Origin: Adiantum capillus-veneris
Lineage: Eukaryota > Streptophyta > Polypodiopsida > Polypodiales > Pteridaceae
Direction of reading: 5' to 3'
Length of the DNA stretch: 64,000 nucleotides
Assembly (NCBI GenBank): GCA_014529385.2
Contig: CM043942.1
Span: 56,731,340 to 56,795,339, forward strand
Below the pieces are notes generated by a model. That model saw only the letters and a program-made list of their open reading frames with translations, did not search any database and was not told the DNA's origin. The translations under genes were made by a program, and so were the position numbers. Below, piece by piece: positions 44,051 to 55,420 of the stretch (positions are counted from its first letter, which is position 1; every line of letters starts with the position of its first letter).

Positions 44051-46210
44051 AACATATCCCCTATAATCATTCCTTGACAGCTTCAAAAATTGCAACCAAT
44101 ACTTCAACATCACCAATAGAATCACTAAATGATACTCCAAATTCAATAGCCACCACCTTTTTAGGCTCAACTCCCTTTGCATCAACTACTTGAATAGTTG
44201 GCTGTGAATTCAACTTTGATCCATCCTCCTGCTTTTCCTTGTCTTGCACTGGTCTCTCTAAAGATTCCCTCTTTTCTAGAACATGTTTCCCCTTATCTGC
44301 ACTCTAATTCTCTTCCTCAAGTACTTTCTTTCCCATCTCCTTTGCTTTATATTCCTGCACGTGTGTTATCCAATACTGCCTTCTCTTCTTCAGTTGATCA
44401 ACCTCCATGAGAAAATTGGCTTCATAAGCACTGACAAAACCTATCTTCACCATCTCATAAGAATGTTTGAGCACAGTAGCACCTTCAGACATAAGTACCC
44501 CTTGAACATCCATTTCCTTCTGTCCCAATACTTGCTTCTCCAAATCTAGCAAAGGCTTCAACCTCTGATCTAGCATATGGTTTTGTATCGGCAACTCTAT
44601 TTTTCCTGGTCAACTACTCCAACTTACATCTTACCTTCTCTTCCAAGTCCTGAGTCCACTCCTTGAACATTCCCAAAGACATTTTAATTCTGGCTAGCTC
44701 ACTCTAATGCTACCCCAAAAGTTGTCGAGCTTATTCTTTATGTTTGCTCTTCAATTCTTTTAATTCCAACTTTAGACCCTACACCACTTCCATATGTTCC
44801 TGCAGTAACACTTGCGCTACTCCTATTTTTGCTATAGAATGCATCTGATTATCTAACTGTATCTGTTGCTTACTCAAAAAAATTGAACCTCTATTAACAT
44901 CCAACCATGTGTGAATCCTCAATGACCATACTCCTATGAGCTCCTTTAGTTGATGTACCCTCAAAATTCAACTGCGTTGACACATTCAAGACTTCAATGC
45001 TCAACTTTATCTTTTTAGACAAAGTGAACACTTCACCCAACTTATGTGGTGCTTGTACATTTGCCTCAGGGTTAAGACTAGGTATATCCAAATTCTTAAT
45101 GGAATCTATTATTCCTAGAGTTTGCACACATCTGAGAGCCCCTTCTTCAGTGTACCTTGCCTGCACCAAAAGCACATAAGATTCCAACTTTTCTTGATCC
45201 TCCTCCAAACTTGTTGGTATTCCCAATTTTTGAGTCAAAAATTGATCCTTCTGTACCAATGCAACTCTACTAGAAGATTCACGTAACCCTTGCTCCTCTG
45301 CAATACCGTCTACAATTGGCATCCTTTGAACAAAGGTCAAGAGAACATCCAAATATGCAATGGGCATGCTACTGTTTTGAGCCTTTCTTTTGTCTAACAA
45401 GTAAACTTCAATAGAAGTTTTCTCATACAACCAATTTCCCCAATTCACTATACTCCTTACTCAGCAAAACATAAAGGAGCATAATTTTCCTTTGACATAT
45501 AATCAAGCTTCATCAAAAAGAATAGTCTCTCCAAATACCACTTCAACTACTCCCTCCTAGCATAATTTACATTTTCAAGCATGCAATATCTTTTACAACC
45601 CTCAGTAGCACCAAAGTCTTTTTTCAGCAATAGTTCAAAGCACTTAGGGATCATGCTAACACCTCTCAGTGGCGATTTAAACTCTTGTAGTACAGCTTCA
45701 CGAGTTAAAGAAATAGTACCAAAAATCATTCCTTTTGTCCTCCTAACAATGTCTAGTTGAGATTTAGCATAATATAGTTACATCTTCACTCACCCCATGG
45801 AAGAGATGCAAATGCCTCCAAACCGACTTTTTGCAGCCACATAGTGTCTGCTTCAGTTGTGATATCGAGTTGAAATCTAAAAAAGGCTCCGTTAGAGATT
45901 GTCAAATCTTGGCAACACTTAGGGGAGTCTCCATTGCAGCATCTTCTTCAACAACAGCTTCATCTTCATTAGGGATGGTGATGTCGACAGTAACCACTGC
46001 ACCTTTCAATGCAGTCGCCTTGGTGGCCCATCCTCATTGGCTGCATGGTGCCCAAATGTTTCCCCTTAACCATGGTTAATGGTTGTTGTACCATCGCGCG
46101 GAGGGGTAACATGAAAAATATGGGGATGGGCTTAATTGCATTTTCACCAAATTGGATCTTGTATTTGCTTGCACCCTCAAGATAGTGAAGAATCACCTCA
46201 CAAAACCAAA
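44050..46210 (-). pseudogene. Unrecognised ~700-residue minus-strand ORF, broken, with coiled-coil C-terminal half
   Basis: Five collinear minus-strand pieces (46196-45969, 45729-45547, 45448-44894, 44594-44304, 44249-44067) read as one protein broken by frameshifts and stops. The longest is open for 184 codons and starts MNWGNWLYEKTSIEVYLLDK, then PIAYLDVLLTFVQRMP. The following 300 residues are rich in Glu, Lys, Leu and Gln (KLELKELKSKHKE, VDQLKKRRQYWITHVQEYK) and look like coiled coil. No signal peptide or clear membrane segment is seen. It lies on the same strand as, and downstream of, the gypsy integrase at 46780-47215. It could be an extra post-pol ORF of that element or a separate captured sequence. 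I do not recognise its family. Confidence 0.5.
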
Positions 46211-46779
46211 ATTTTCTTCTCGTTAAAAAATTTCAACCCTAGTAAAAACTGGTAGCATCAATCTAACCTGATATTTTAATTGATTGGAAAATTTGGTAAA
46301 GATTTTTTTTAATTAAAAGAGATTATTATGTCTGTATGATTAAAGGTGTTTATGGAAAGTTGGTTATTGTAAGTAATATTATCCAAGTTAATCCTTTCTA
46401 ATAAGTTATATTTTACATCATCATCATTGTAAAAAAATGATGAGCAAAACACTTTTGGTTGCCTTTGATTCTTCTCTGTCAATGCAGGAAAGGTGGGTTA
46501 ATTGTTGGTGATTTTATTGAAAAATTGATTGACAGGGGTTTCTCAACCCTAGTCCACATTTATCAGCCAATCATGAATGTACCTTGAGAATTAACAAGAA
46601 TTTGATAATATATCTAAAGTCAATTACCTAGTGTGGCCCTAATCTAGAATTGTAAATTTACCCAATTTAAAAGATTTAAATTTGACATATAACTTTTGTG
46701 TTTAACTAATAACTTAATTTTTTTCTTTGCTCACCCAGACTCAAAACCACAAATTTAGGTAGAACTAAACTTCGGCCAT
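46211..46779. other. No gene seen
   Basis: AT-rich spacer between the unknown ORF and the integrase remnant. Frames on both strands are heavily stopped, and no terminal repeat is recognised. Confidence 0.5.
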
Positions 46780-47215
46780 ACAGGTTGAATGGAGGTTGTT
46801 ATTTTTGAAAGGTTCTAAAAAACCAGTGTGTCCAGCTTTTGATCCCAATCCTTCTAATTATCTTGTTTCTTCTTCTAACCAAGTCTTGTTTTTGCTCTTT
46901 GCTGACCATTTGGCCTGGGATGATTTTGAATTTTTATATGCTTTGTTAGGTGATAGGATTACCTCATTCAAGAAATGATTCCTTATTTGACCAATTCCAC
47001 AGGACATTCAAATTGGTTGTAATGTTATGATACAAATTGGCTACCTTTGAGCTTGTTGTTGTCTTTTAAGAGCTATAGCCTCCACCTTGGCGCAATAATT
47101 TACGAAAACCAAATGTTTCCTGCTTGTAGGGGCTTTTTGTCCCCCACAAAGTTCATTCTTGTTTGAAAAGATTCCAAAGATTTAAATTTCCATGATAAAA
47201 CAAATAGAAAGTAGT
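46780..47215 (-). pseudogene. Gypsy integrase core (element F, left part)
   Basis: On the minus strand, across frameshifts, the piece reads FQTRMNFVGDKKPLQAGN near 47140-47180, KDNNKLKGSQFVS, FECPVELVK near 47010 and FLNEVI near 46970. KDWDQKLDT is near 46840. These follow the order of a plant gypsy integrase core (MDFVGP, CPVELV, HFLNEVI, W--KL). Its upstream half lies at 58650 onward, on the other side of copia A, so the domain was split by that insertion. Confidence 0.7.
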
Positions 47216-47912
47216 TCTAGAATATTATTTAAATAAGAATGTAGTAGCAAGGAAGAGTAGGAGAGTAGGTGAGTGAGTTGATTTTGGAGTAGAAAAAAAT
47301 CAAAAATTTAGATTAGCACACTGTTACAAAGTGAGGCGTCATCTACCCATGCGTGTTGTGTTAGAGCTTTAGAGTTGTTAGGATACAAGGGACAATAACT
47401 AACAAAAGGGTGTGTGTGTGTGTGTGTGGGTGCACGTTAGTGTGTGTTGTGTCAAGTGTGCAGGTGGGGTTATGCTTAGGTTAGGGAGGCTCAAGGCCAT
47501 GTTGGGTGCTTGTGAGCTCAAAAGCGTTGGGGTTGCACTTTTGGAGGCCGTTTTGGGTTTTGGGTGTTTGTGGCTGGCTTGTTGGGGGTTGGGTTCTGGC
47601 GGAGTGGCCAGGGGCCGGAAATCTGGTTTGGAATCTGATTTTCAAAGGAATGGGCCTTTTCTGGGAATTTCGACCAAAAGGAATATTTCGAAAAAGGAAA
47701 TATTTTGACAAATATCCGTCCCGGGGGATGCCCCCTAGCCCCCAATTTGCTTGTTCGATCACGATCACAAAAAAAGATCTCATCAGCGTGCAAAGCTGGA
47801 ATAGACCAAATATATGTGCACCAATGACTTCTCCTCATAGGGGGTTACAAACTGTGCAACATATATTGTGGTGGCAAAACTGAGAGAGGTGGGCATTGCA
47901 AGTATACTAACA
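47216..47912 (-). repeat. 3' LTR of copia A
   Basis: Its first ~240 bp (for example ATTTAGATTAGCACACTG) match 52440-52600, and its last ~155 bp (ending AGTATACTAACA) match 58490-58649. The middle (about 47470-47650) does not match well. A purine tract, minus-strand TTGAGGGGGGG, adjoins at 47913-47925. Confidence 0.8.
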
Positions 47913-48079
47913 CCCCCCCTCAATGAACACCCGAAGATGCTCTATGTTGGCCGTGTGCCAACTCCAAGTTGAAGAAGATGTCAAAGTAGCTGGTCTTTCC
48001 CAAGAGCTGTAGTGAAGAAATTTGCACATTTATCTTCAGTAGGACAATAATCTAGCTCCACAATTTCATCCTCTAATTA

Positions 48080-48210
48080 GCTCTTGAACATAATGATACT
48101 AAACCTGAATATGCTTTGTGCGTGCATGGAAGACAGGGTTCTTGGCAATTGCCATGCAACTCTAGTTGTTGCTGAAGTCAAGGAGCGGAGCGTGGATCGA
48201 CTCACACACA

Positions 48211-48288
<78 letters not shown>

Positions 48289-48970
48289 TACACAGAGAGC
48301 TTACACAGTATGCAGAGAATCGTTTTGAAGGGTTATCTCCCAAAACCTTATTATCCACAAAAGAATAAGTGAGTATATACAAAGAGTTAGTGATAAGTGA
48401 GTTAGGCGGGCGGCCGACCATATCCGTATAAGAGGCCACTTGGGCTTTAATAATAACAGTTGCATTGAAGTGTTGTTGCCGAATTCATAGGAACACCTAA
48501 GTCCATGAGAACTCGCCTGAGCCAAACTGCTTCACAAGCTGCAAAACGAGCAGCTTTATACTCTGCTTTTGTTGAAGAAAGAGTGATGGTTGGTTTCTTC
48601 TTGCTGATCCAAGACAAAACTCCATAACCAAGTGAGAAACAAAATCCAGAAATTGATTTTCTAGAATCACTATCTCCTGCCCAATCAGAGTCACAATACC
48701 CACTAAGAGTATTTGTGCAAATGCCAAAGGAAATGCCATGGTCCAAAGTAACTTTGATGTACTTTAGAACACGCATACCTGCCTTCCAATGAGATCCCTT
48801 GGTTGGTATAAAAACCTGCTTAAAACACCTACTGCAAAAGAAGTGTCTGGCCTAGTGGTACACAAGAAAATTAAGCTTCCCAAAAGTTTCCTGTATTTCT
48901 TGATGTCGACCAAGGGAGAAGAATCTTCCATGGGGAGTTTTTCATTTACCTCCATTGGAGTGCTCACAGG
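48080..48970 (-). pseudogene. Copia A RNase H, interrupted by a solo LTR
   Basis: On the minus strand the domain runs TRPDTSFAVGVLSRF (48900), GYCDSDWAGDSDSRKSISGF (first catalytic Asp region, 48690) and STKAEYKAARFAACEAVWL (catalytic Glu, 48560). It is broken off near 48459 by the LTR. It resumes at 48172 with SCMAIAKNPVFHARTKHI and ends near 47950 with HLRVFIEGG. This is full length apart from the insertion, with an additional frameshift near 48775. Confidence 0.85.
48173..48458 (-). mobile_element. Solo LTR inside copia A RNase H
   Basis: 286 bp starting TGAAGTCAAGG and ending AATAATAACA, flanked on both sides by GTTGC (48168-48172 and 48459-48463), a perfect 5-bp target-site duplication. 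The RNase H coding resumes on either side. It contains a (CA)n tract at 48205-48287. The end TTGGGCTTTAATAATAACA resembles the copia B LTR end TTGGGCTTTATACCCCAACA, so it probably belongs to a related copia family. Confidence 0.85.
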
Positions 48971-48973
48971 TTT

Positions 48974-49993
48974 TCAATCCATCATGCCAAAAGCTTTTAG
49001 GATCTCTGTTGCATACTTTTGTTGAGAGATGAAGATACCTTTTGTGGATTGCCAAACCTCAATCCCCAAACAATAATGCAACAGACCCAAATCTATCATT
49101 TCAAATTCAAATCTCAAAATCTTCCGAGTTTGTTGGATGAGCTCTTTGTGATCACCTGTGATTATCAAGTCATCAACATACAAGATAATAAGGACTTGTT
49201 TTCCATTCTCTCTAAGCACATATAGATTTGCTTCAGAAGCACTTCTTCTAAGGCCAAGTTTTTTAAAAAACTTATCAATTCTGACATACCATGCCCTTGG
49301 TGACTGCTTTAGGCCATACATAGCCTTCTTCAATATGCAAACCTTTTGTTTTGAATGAGATGCCTCAAACCCTAGTGGCTACTCAACATAGACCTCCTCC
49401 TTGAGAAGTCCATTCAAAAATGCAGATACAACATCCATTTGATAAACAACCCACAAATAGATAGCAGCAAGAGCAAGTACTAGGCGAATGGTGGTCATTC
49501 AAGCTGTGGGAGAAAAGGTTTCACTAACATCATATCCTTCGACTTGTGAGAAATCTTGTGCTACTAACCTTGCTTTGTACTTTTGCAGTGAGCCATCAGC
49601 CTTATGCTTAAGCTTGTAAACCCATTGGGTGCAGATGACTTTCTTCTTCGGAGGCCGATCCACCAATTTCCAAGTGTCATTCTTGGTGATGCTTTCGTAC
49701 TCTGACTGCATCGCTTCCTTCCATTTTGGATCAGCCATGGCCTCATCAACGAAGGTTGGCTCCTTCACAGAGCCCACAATTTCTTTCATAAGAGCCATAT
49801 TGACAATGTGTTCAGAGGCTCTTCTTTGCTCCTCTATTCTCTTTGACCGTCGGAGACCACCGTCCTCTTCATCAGGGTTGTGAACTTGAGGGTTTCGAGC
49901 GTCAAAGAGCTGTGGAGCCCACTTTGGTAGTGACTTTTCCTGTGATGCTGCAGCAAGTTGGTTAGATTTATTTGAGTTGTCATCATTAGACAA
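48974..49993 (-). pseudogene. Copia A reverse transcriptase
   Basis: On the minus strand DPKWKEAMQSEYESITKN (49730) and KYKARLVAQDFSQVEGYD (49555) are RVT_2 motifs. A TGA where Arg is expected follows SPTA at 49499. YQMDVVSAFLNG (first catalytic Asp, 49430) follows, then a TAG where Gln is expected. YGLKQSPRAWY (49310) and the catalytic LYVDDLIITG (49180) are intact, and LGIEVWQSTKGIFISQQKYA closes the domain. The frame is correct across most of the domain; stops are the main damage. Confidence 0.9.
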
Positions 49994-50002
49994 CTCCTAC
50001 TC

Positions 50003-51330
50003 CTAAAATTTTACCTGACTTTGTTCTGGCACATGGTGAGTTATTTCTTCATTTGATGAGAAAGTGGACGAACCTGGTTTTTCCACCGCATGTGGCCCTT
50101 CTTCAAACACCATATCCCTACTGGTGAGTATTTTCTTTGCCTCTAGATCATAGAGTCTATATGCCTTGGACTCTTCATTGTATCCGAGAAATACGCACTT
50201 CTTGCTTTTGGCTTCTAACTTTGTTCTTTGTGAATTAGGAATATGTGCATAATAGAAACACCCAAATGTTTTGAAATGCAAGACCGAAGGTTTCTTACCA
50301 GAGTAGGCTTCTTTAGATTTTTTCCCTTTCAAAGCCTTGGTGTAGCTTCGATTGAGGATGTACACTGCTGTACTTACTGCTTCGGCCCAAAAGGAATCTG
50401 GCATATTGTTGGCTTTAAGCATGCATGGTGCCATCTCTACCACCGTTCAATTACGACGCTACACAACTCCATTTTGCTGTGGTGTGTAAGCTATAGTAAG
50501 GTGACGTTTGATGCTGTGCTCGTTGCAGTAGTTGTTGAATTCATTTGATAAGAATTCTCCTCCTCTATCTGTGCGAAGCTTCTTTACCTTCTTTTCTGTT
50601 TCATTTTCTACAAGCTTTTGCCAAAGTTTTAAGACTTCCAAAAGCAACTTCTCACGAATGAAATACACCCACATCTTTCTACTAAAGTCGTCGACTAATA
50701 GTAAAAAGTAGAAAGATCCACCCAAAGCGGATGAAGACATTTTACCACAGAGATCTGCATGCACTAACTCTAGAGGAGACTGAGCTTGATTGCTACTCTC
50801 TTGTGGAAACGCCTTTCTTTGTTGCTTGCCCATCATGAAAGCTTCACAAACTTTATTCATATCTGATATTTGAGGCATGTGTGCCACCATCCCAGATTTT
50901 TGCATCTTTTTTAGCATGGAAATGCTTAAGTGACCAAACCTCTCATGCCATAATTGAGTTGTACCTTTTTCTGTAGAAATCGTAAGTGCGGAAAGCTCGT
51001 AATGGTTGTTGCACCTGATGTCCTTTCCCATTGTGTTGCCTTCGGAATCCAAGATTTTTGCTCCACTTTTCTTGAAGTGAAGTTTAAGGTCACGATCCGT
51101 GATTGCAGCAATCAAGAGCAAATTATTTTTTATTTGAGGCACGTACAACACATCAGAGAGCTCTTTAGTTTCACCTGTAGATGCTAAAAAAGAAATTGTC
51201 CCAGACCCTTCGACTGGACATTTAGCATTATTCCCAACAATTACACTGATGGGTTCCTGTAGAGGCTTCCAGGAACTATACCAATCTTTCTTACTGATCA
51301 TATGTCGGGATGCACCACTATCTAGAATCC
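50003..51330 (-). pseudogene. Copia A protease end and integrase
   Basis: Minus strand. WILDSGASRHM at about 51320 is the protease active site. LWHERFGHLSISML (50950) starts the integrase zinc region, but the Cys pair reads CEAF, with Phe replacing the second Cys of the usual CxxC. The core has LVHADLCG (first Asp, 50770), LRTDRGGEF (second Asp, 50575) and TPQQNGVV (50470). At the catalytic Glu position of the usual NGVVERKNRT there is a TAG stop. MLKANNMPDSFWAEAV and YNEESKAYRLYD (50003-50443) complete the C-terminal part. Confidence 0.9.
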
Positions 51331-52292
51331 AAGAACCATCAACAAGTGGGGTTTGTGTGGATGAACATACCTCTTCTATGATGGCCCATAGTTCTAGGTC
51401 TGCCTCAGCATTGTTGGCAGATTTTCTTTCCTTCCAAGAAGCTTTCATGGTGCCATTCCTCTCGTCTGCTTTCTTCTTTCTGCAGTCTTTAACAGCGCGA
51501 CCCTTCTTGTCACAGTAAAAACAACTTCCAAAAAATTTCCTCTTCTTGGGCTTCTTCGTAGCGGCATTTGACGTAGTCGCCTTGCTTTTTTTGTTGGCTG
51601 TGAAAGCGGCATCACCTCCACCATCCCTGGTCCTGAGTCGTAGCTCCTCTTCAAGCAACATAGCACTCAGCTCTTCAAACATTAAAGGGGTTGGAAGAAC
51701 CTGAGTATTGAGTGCTATAACAAGACCGTCATATATTGTCGGAAGATGTGAATGCAGCGCCAAGCTAAATCTTCTAGAGAAATAGCCACCCCAACCGCAG
51801 CTAGTTGATTTTGGAAGTCCTTAATCCGTTGATAAAGGCCTCCACTTTCTCTCCATCAGCAAGTTTCTCAGCAACAAGTTGATTTTTGAGATTTTGAATT
51901 TTGGTGTGATTGTGCGCCTCATATTGGCGAGCCAATATGATCCAATCCTCATTTGCTTTAGTGGTATGTTGAACCAAAGTGAGAACAGAATCACTTACAC
52001 ACATGACGATGGTGCACAATGCATCTGCATTTCTTCTTTTCCATGCATGCAGAAGAGTCGCATGCAAGGGAATTGGGAGACTTGGATTTGATGGATCAAT
52101 TGTTGCAACGGGCTCCAGGTCGGCACCATTTGGCCCCAGCACTGTGTCCAACAATACGTAGGAATCCAGAATTGCGGAAATTTTGAATTTCCACAATGTG
52201 TAGTTGGTTTCGTCAAGCTTTCCTTCAGTGAAGGCTGGTGGACAAATGCAAAGCAGAGTAGCACCAGCTGCAGCACTCGAAGACACCGACAT
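51331..52292 (-). pseudogene. gag: Copia A gag
   Basis: Minus strand. The likely start is the ATG at 52292 (MSVSSSAAAGATL); an upstream in-frame ATG at 52316 is less likely. LDETNYTLWKFKISAIL near 52220 is the retrotransposon gag N-terminal motif (xxNYxxWK). EDWIILARQYEAHNHTKIQ and VEAFINGL are the UBN2-like core. A frameshift near 51780 separates the two halves. The zinc knuckle reads CFYCDKKGRAVKDC near 51480-51520: the His is replaced by Arg, so it would not bind zinc normally. Confidence 0.85.
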
Positions 52293-52349
52293 AATTATTT
52301 TTGCAAAGTGATACAATTACTTCTCGTACTTTCTTAGGTACGAGCGCCT

Positions 52350-52364
52350 AGTGCTCTGATACCA
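52350..52364 (-). other. Primer binding site of copia A
   Basis: On the minus strand TGGTATCAGAGCAC next to the 5' LTR at 52365; it matches the plant initiator Met-tRNA 3' end. Confidence 0.85.
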
Positions 52365-52624
52365 TGTAAGAATGTGGAATACAATAAGGATCTAGTAGCG
52401 AGGAGAGTAGAGAGAGATTCAATGCAAATTAGAGTAGTGGAAAATCAAAAATTTAGATTAGCACACTGTTACAAAGTGATGGCGTCATCCACCCATGCGC
52501 TCTCAAGGTAGAGCTTAGATGGCGATTTAGACAACTTAGAGCAATTAGGAAATACAAGGGACTAACAATCCTTCAACAAGGATGTGTGTGTGTGCATCAA
52601 GTGTGCACACTCTTAGTGTATAAT
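52365..52624 (-). repeat. 5' LTR of copia A, first part
   Basis: Begins TGTAAGAATGTGG next to the primer site and stops at ATAAT, where copia B is inserted. It continues after the second ATAAT at 58177. Confidence 0.85.
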
Positions 52625-52816
52625 TGAAGGAGTACAAGCGGAAGTGCGATGCGAGAGAGAGTGCGAGAAGAAGAGCACGACGATATGGTGAACTCTCTCT
52701 ATTGTAATGTGTAGAGCATAGTGAGTTCTTATTAGGTTTTTACAAAAGAATATGTGTACATACCTGGCGGCCCGCCCACTTACCTGGGCGACCACATTGG
52801 GCTTTATACCCCAACA
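52625..52816 (-). repeat. 3' LTR of copia B
   Basis: 192 bp, TGAAGGAGTACAAG to TATACCCCAACA on the plus strand. The adjoining minus-strand AAGTGGGAGGC is the polypurine tract. The few differences from 57980-58171 are scattered substitutions. Confidence 0.95.
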
Positions 52817-52905
52817 GCCTCCCACTTAAAGTCCAATGTGGTACTTTAAGAGTGAGAGAAGCTACTATACAAGCTAATATACAAGAGATGTAGATAAGTG
52901 ATGTA

Positions 52906-53571
52906 CTACCCTACACCTAACTGCTTGCGAAAATGCGCAAAGCTCTCTGAGGGAAGTCCTTTTGTAAGTAGATTAGTAGGATTTTCTGTGGTGTGAACTT
53001 TGACAAGCTGAAGTTGCTTATCCTCGAGCATTTCCCTGATGAAATGATACTTCACATCCACATTCTTTGTCTTTGAGTGATAAACTGGATTACGAGCCAA
53101 TTGTATAGCACTTTGACTATCACAATATAACACAGGCATCTCTTCTTTGATTCCCAAATCTGTTACTAGTCGATTAAGCTAAATTGATTCTTTGCATGCC
53201 TCTGATGCTGCAACATATTCAGCCTCTGTAGTAGACTGAGTAACACAATCTTGTAATCTAGAACGCCATGATACTGCTCCACCAGCCAATGTAAAGACAT
53301 ACCCTGACGTAGACCTTCGGTTGTCTAAGTCACGTGCATAATCTGAGTCTGTAAAACCCTTTACACTTAGATCCTGACTCCCATAGCATATACGCATGCT
53401 CTTTGTAGCTTTCAGGTATCTCAATATTCCATTCACTGCCTCCCAATGTTTCTTGCCTGGGTTTGACATGTATCGACTTACTACTCCCACTGCAAATGCA
53501 ATGTCTGGGCGAGTAGCAATCATTGCATACATCAAACTACCCACTGCAGATGCATATGGAATCTTATCCAT
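52906..53571 (-). pseudogene. Copia B RNase H
   Basis: Minus strand, in frame with RT across a TAG at 53578. DKIPYASAVGSLMYAM and RPDIAFAVGVVSRYM start it. FTDSDYARDLDNRRSTSGY carries the first catalytic Asp, and TEAEYVAASEACKES the Glu. A TAG at 53179, where Trp is usual (AIWLNRL), interrupts. VLYCDSQSAIQLARNPVYH and HFIREMLEDKQLQLVKV follow, ending at 52906. It would be full length without the two stops. Confidence 0.9.
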
Positions 53572-53577
53572 TTCAGC

Positions 53578-54579
53578 CTATTCTTCCTCAGACACATGAC
53601 AATCTTGTTTGCTAAGTTTCACATATGGTGGCAATGGAACACTCAATGCCTTTCCCTTATCCATATCGAAACGTTGCAAAACCTTGTCAATATACTCTGT
53701 TTGAGATAACCAAATCAACTTCTTTGATCTGTCTCTCTCAATGCGCATACCAAGTATATGACTTGCCTCACCCATGTATTTCATGTCAAACAATTTTTCC
53801 ATCTTTGACTTCAAAGCTGAAATTTCTTCCAAGTGCTTGCCGGCAATCAACATGTCATCCACATACAAAATAAGGATCAGCCAACTGCCATCCTTAGCCT
53901 TCTTTGTATATAGACAGTGATCGAACTCACTACGTTTGTAGCCTTGAGAAAGCATAAACTTGTGGAATATATGGTACCATGCCCTCGGTGATTGTTTTAA
54001 GCCATAAAGACTCTTTAACAACTGGCATACCCAATCTTCCTTGCCTTTCTCAACAAACCCTTCTGGCTGCTGCATGTAAATTTCCACATCTAAATCACCA
54101 TGCAAGAACGCTGTCTTGACATCCATTTGGTGCAACACCAAATCTAATATGGCAACCAATGCAAGAAAGAATCTCAATGTAGTCATCTTGACCACTGGAG
54201 AGAAGACTTCATCAAAGTCAATGCCTTGTTCTTGCTTAAAGCCCTTGGCAACAAGCCTTGCTTTGTACTTTGGCTGACTATCATGAGCGGTGATCTTATA
54301 CCTGTAAACCCATTTACAAGGTAGAGCCTTTTTGCCCTGTGGTAATTTAACTAGCTTCCATGTCTTGTTTTTATGCAGAGCTGTCATCTCTGACTGCATG
54401 GTCAATTGCCAATTCCCGGAGTCCTTCATTTGCACTGCTTCCTTGTAACATGAAGGCTCATTGCAATCAGTCAACATGACATAGTTCATAGATGGAACAA
54501 ACCTATTAGGAGGTCGCGTGATACGTCCAGATCTATGCACAATAGGTGGCTCACGCTCAGCCACAACCTGTGGTTCCAC
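53578..54579 (-). pseudogene. Copia B reverse transcriptase
   Basis: A 333-codon open minus-strand frame. The N-terminal part has HRSGRITRPPNRF, and W--AM-like QLTMQSEMTALHKNKTWKLV is the start of RVT_2. KYKARLVAKGFKQEQGIDF, MDVKTAFLHGDLDVEIYMQQ (first catalytic Asp), YGLKQSPRAWY and LILYVDDMLIAG (catalytic Asp pair) are all intact, and LGMRIERDRSKKLIWLSQ follows. This domain alone looks functional. A frameshift near 54560 separates it from the preceding linker frame (54486-54767). Confidence 0.95.
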
Positions 54580-55381
54580 TCTATCCTGTCCTTGCTCCTC
54601 TTGAGCCCTGACATTTTGTCTTGCATGTGCAGGTCCATCTTCTTGGAAGACAACTCTTCTAATATCCTCAACCCTCTCTGGTTTAGAATGATATTTGGAT
54701 TCATTAAAGTGACATCATTGCTGCGGACAACCTTTCTAGATTCGGGATCCCCAAGTCTGTACCCCATCTCATCAGAATTACCCTAGCCTAGAAAGATGCA
54801 CTTTCTACTCTTTGGCTCAAGTTTGTTCCTAAATTCCTTTGGAACCTGAGTATATGCCTCACAGCCAAAGACTCTGAGACGCTTGTATGAGGGCATTTTG
54901 CCTGACCATACCATCTTTGGCACTAAATCCTTCTGCAAACCTTGCTAGGAGATCTATTTACAAGATGAACAACTGTTGATACAGATTCAGCCCAAAACCC
55001 ATTTGGCAGTTGTGCATTAGACAACATACTTCTGACCTTCTCTTGTATGGTCCTATTCATCCTCTCAGCAACACCATTTGGAGGAGGATTGTAAGGAGCA
55101 GTAAGTTCACGTTTTGTACCTTTCGACTCACAAAAGTCCTGAAAGGCCTTTGAAACATACTCTCCACCATTGTTAGTGCGTAAGCATTTAAGCTTCTTGC
55201 CACTCTGATTCTCCACAAGTGTCACAAACATTTTGAAAACACTAAACGCTTCATCCTTGTGCTTGAGAAAGTAAACCCATACTTTCCTCGAGTAATCATC
55301 TATAAATGTCATAAAGTAAGAAGCTCCCCCTAGAGATAGGTTAGGCATAGGTCCACACAAATCACTATGAACAAGTGCCAA
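54580..55381 (-). pseudogene. Copia B integrase core and C-terminal linker
   Basis: Minus strand. LVHSDLCGPM (first Asp) at 55375, then YFMTFIDDYSRKVWVYFLK, LRTNNGGEYVSKAF (Asn where the second catalytic Asp, LRTDNGGEY, is expected), and PPPNGVAERMNRTIQEKVR with the catalytic Glu. FWAESVSTVVHLVNRSPS ends the core. A frameshift near 54940 and a TAG in FLGxGNSDEMGYRL near 54782 damage the linker. The Asp-to-Asn change would inactivate integrase. Confidence 0.9.
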
Positions 55382-55420
55382 CTGTGTATCTCTTCTACTG
55401 CTTCTATGCTTATGTGGCTG

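Noticed and set aside
47506-47883. 125-codon plus-strand frame in the copia A left LTR as an env-like gene
   Set aside because: Trp/Gly-rich low-complexity translation of GT-rich LTR sequence on the antisense strand, with no counterpart in the other LTR.
48077-48439. 120-codon minus-strand and 94-codon plus-strand frames through the (CA)n tract
   Set aside because: Poly-Val-Cys and poly-Thr-His runs are translations of a microsatellite inside a solo LTR, not genes.
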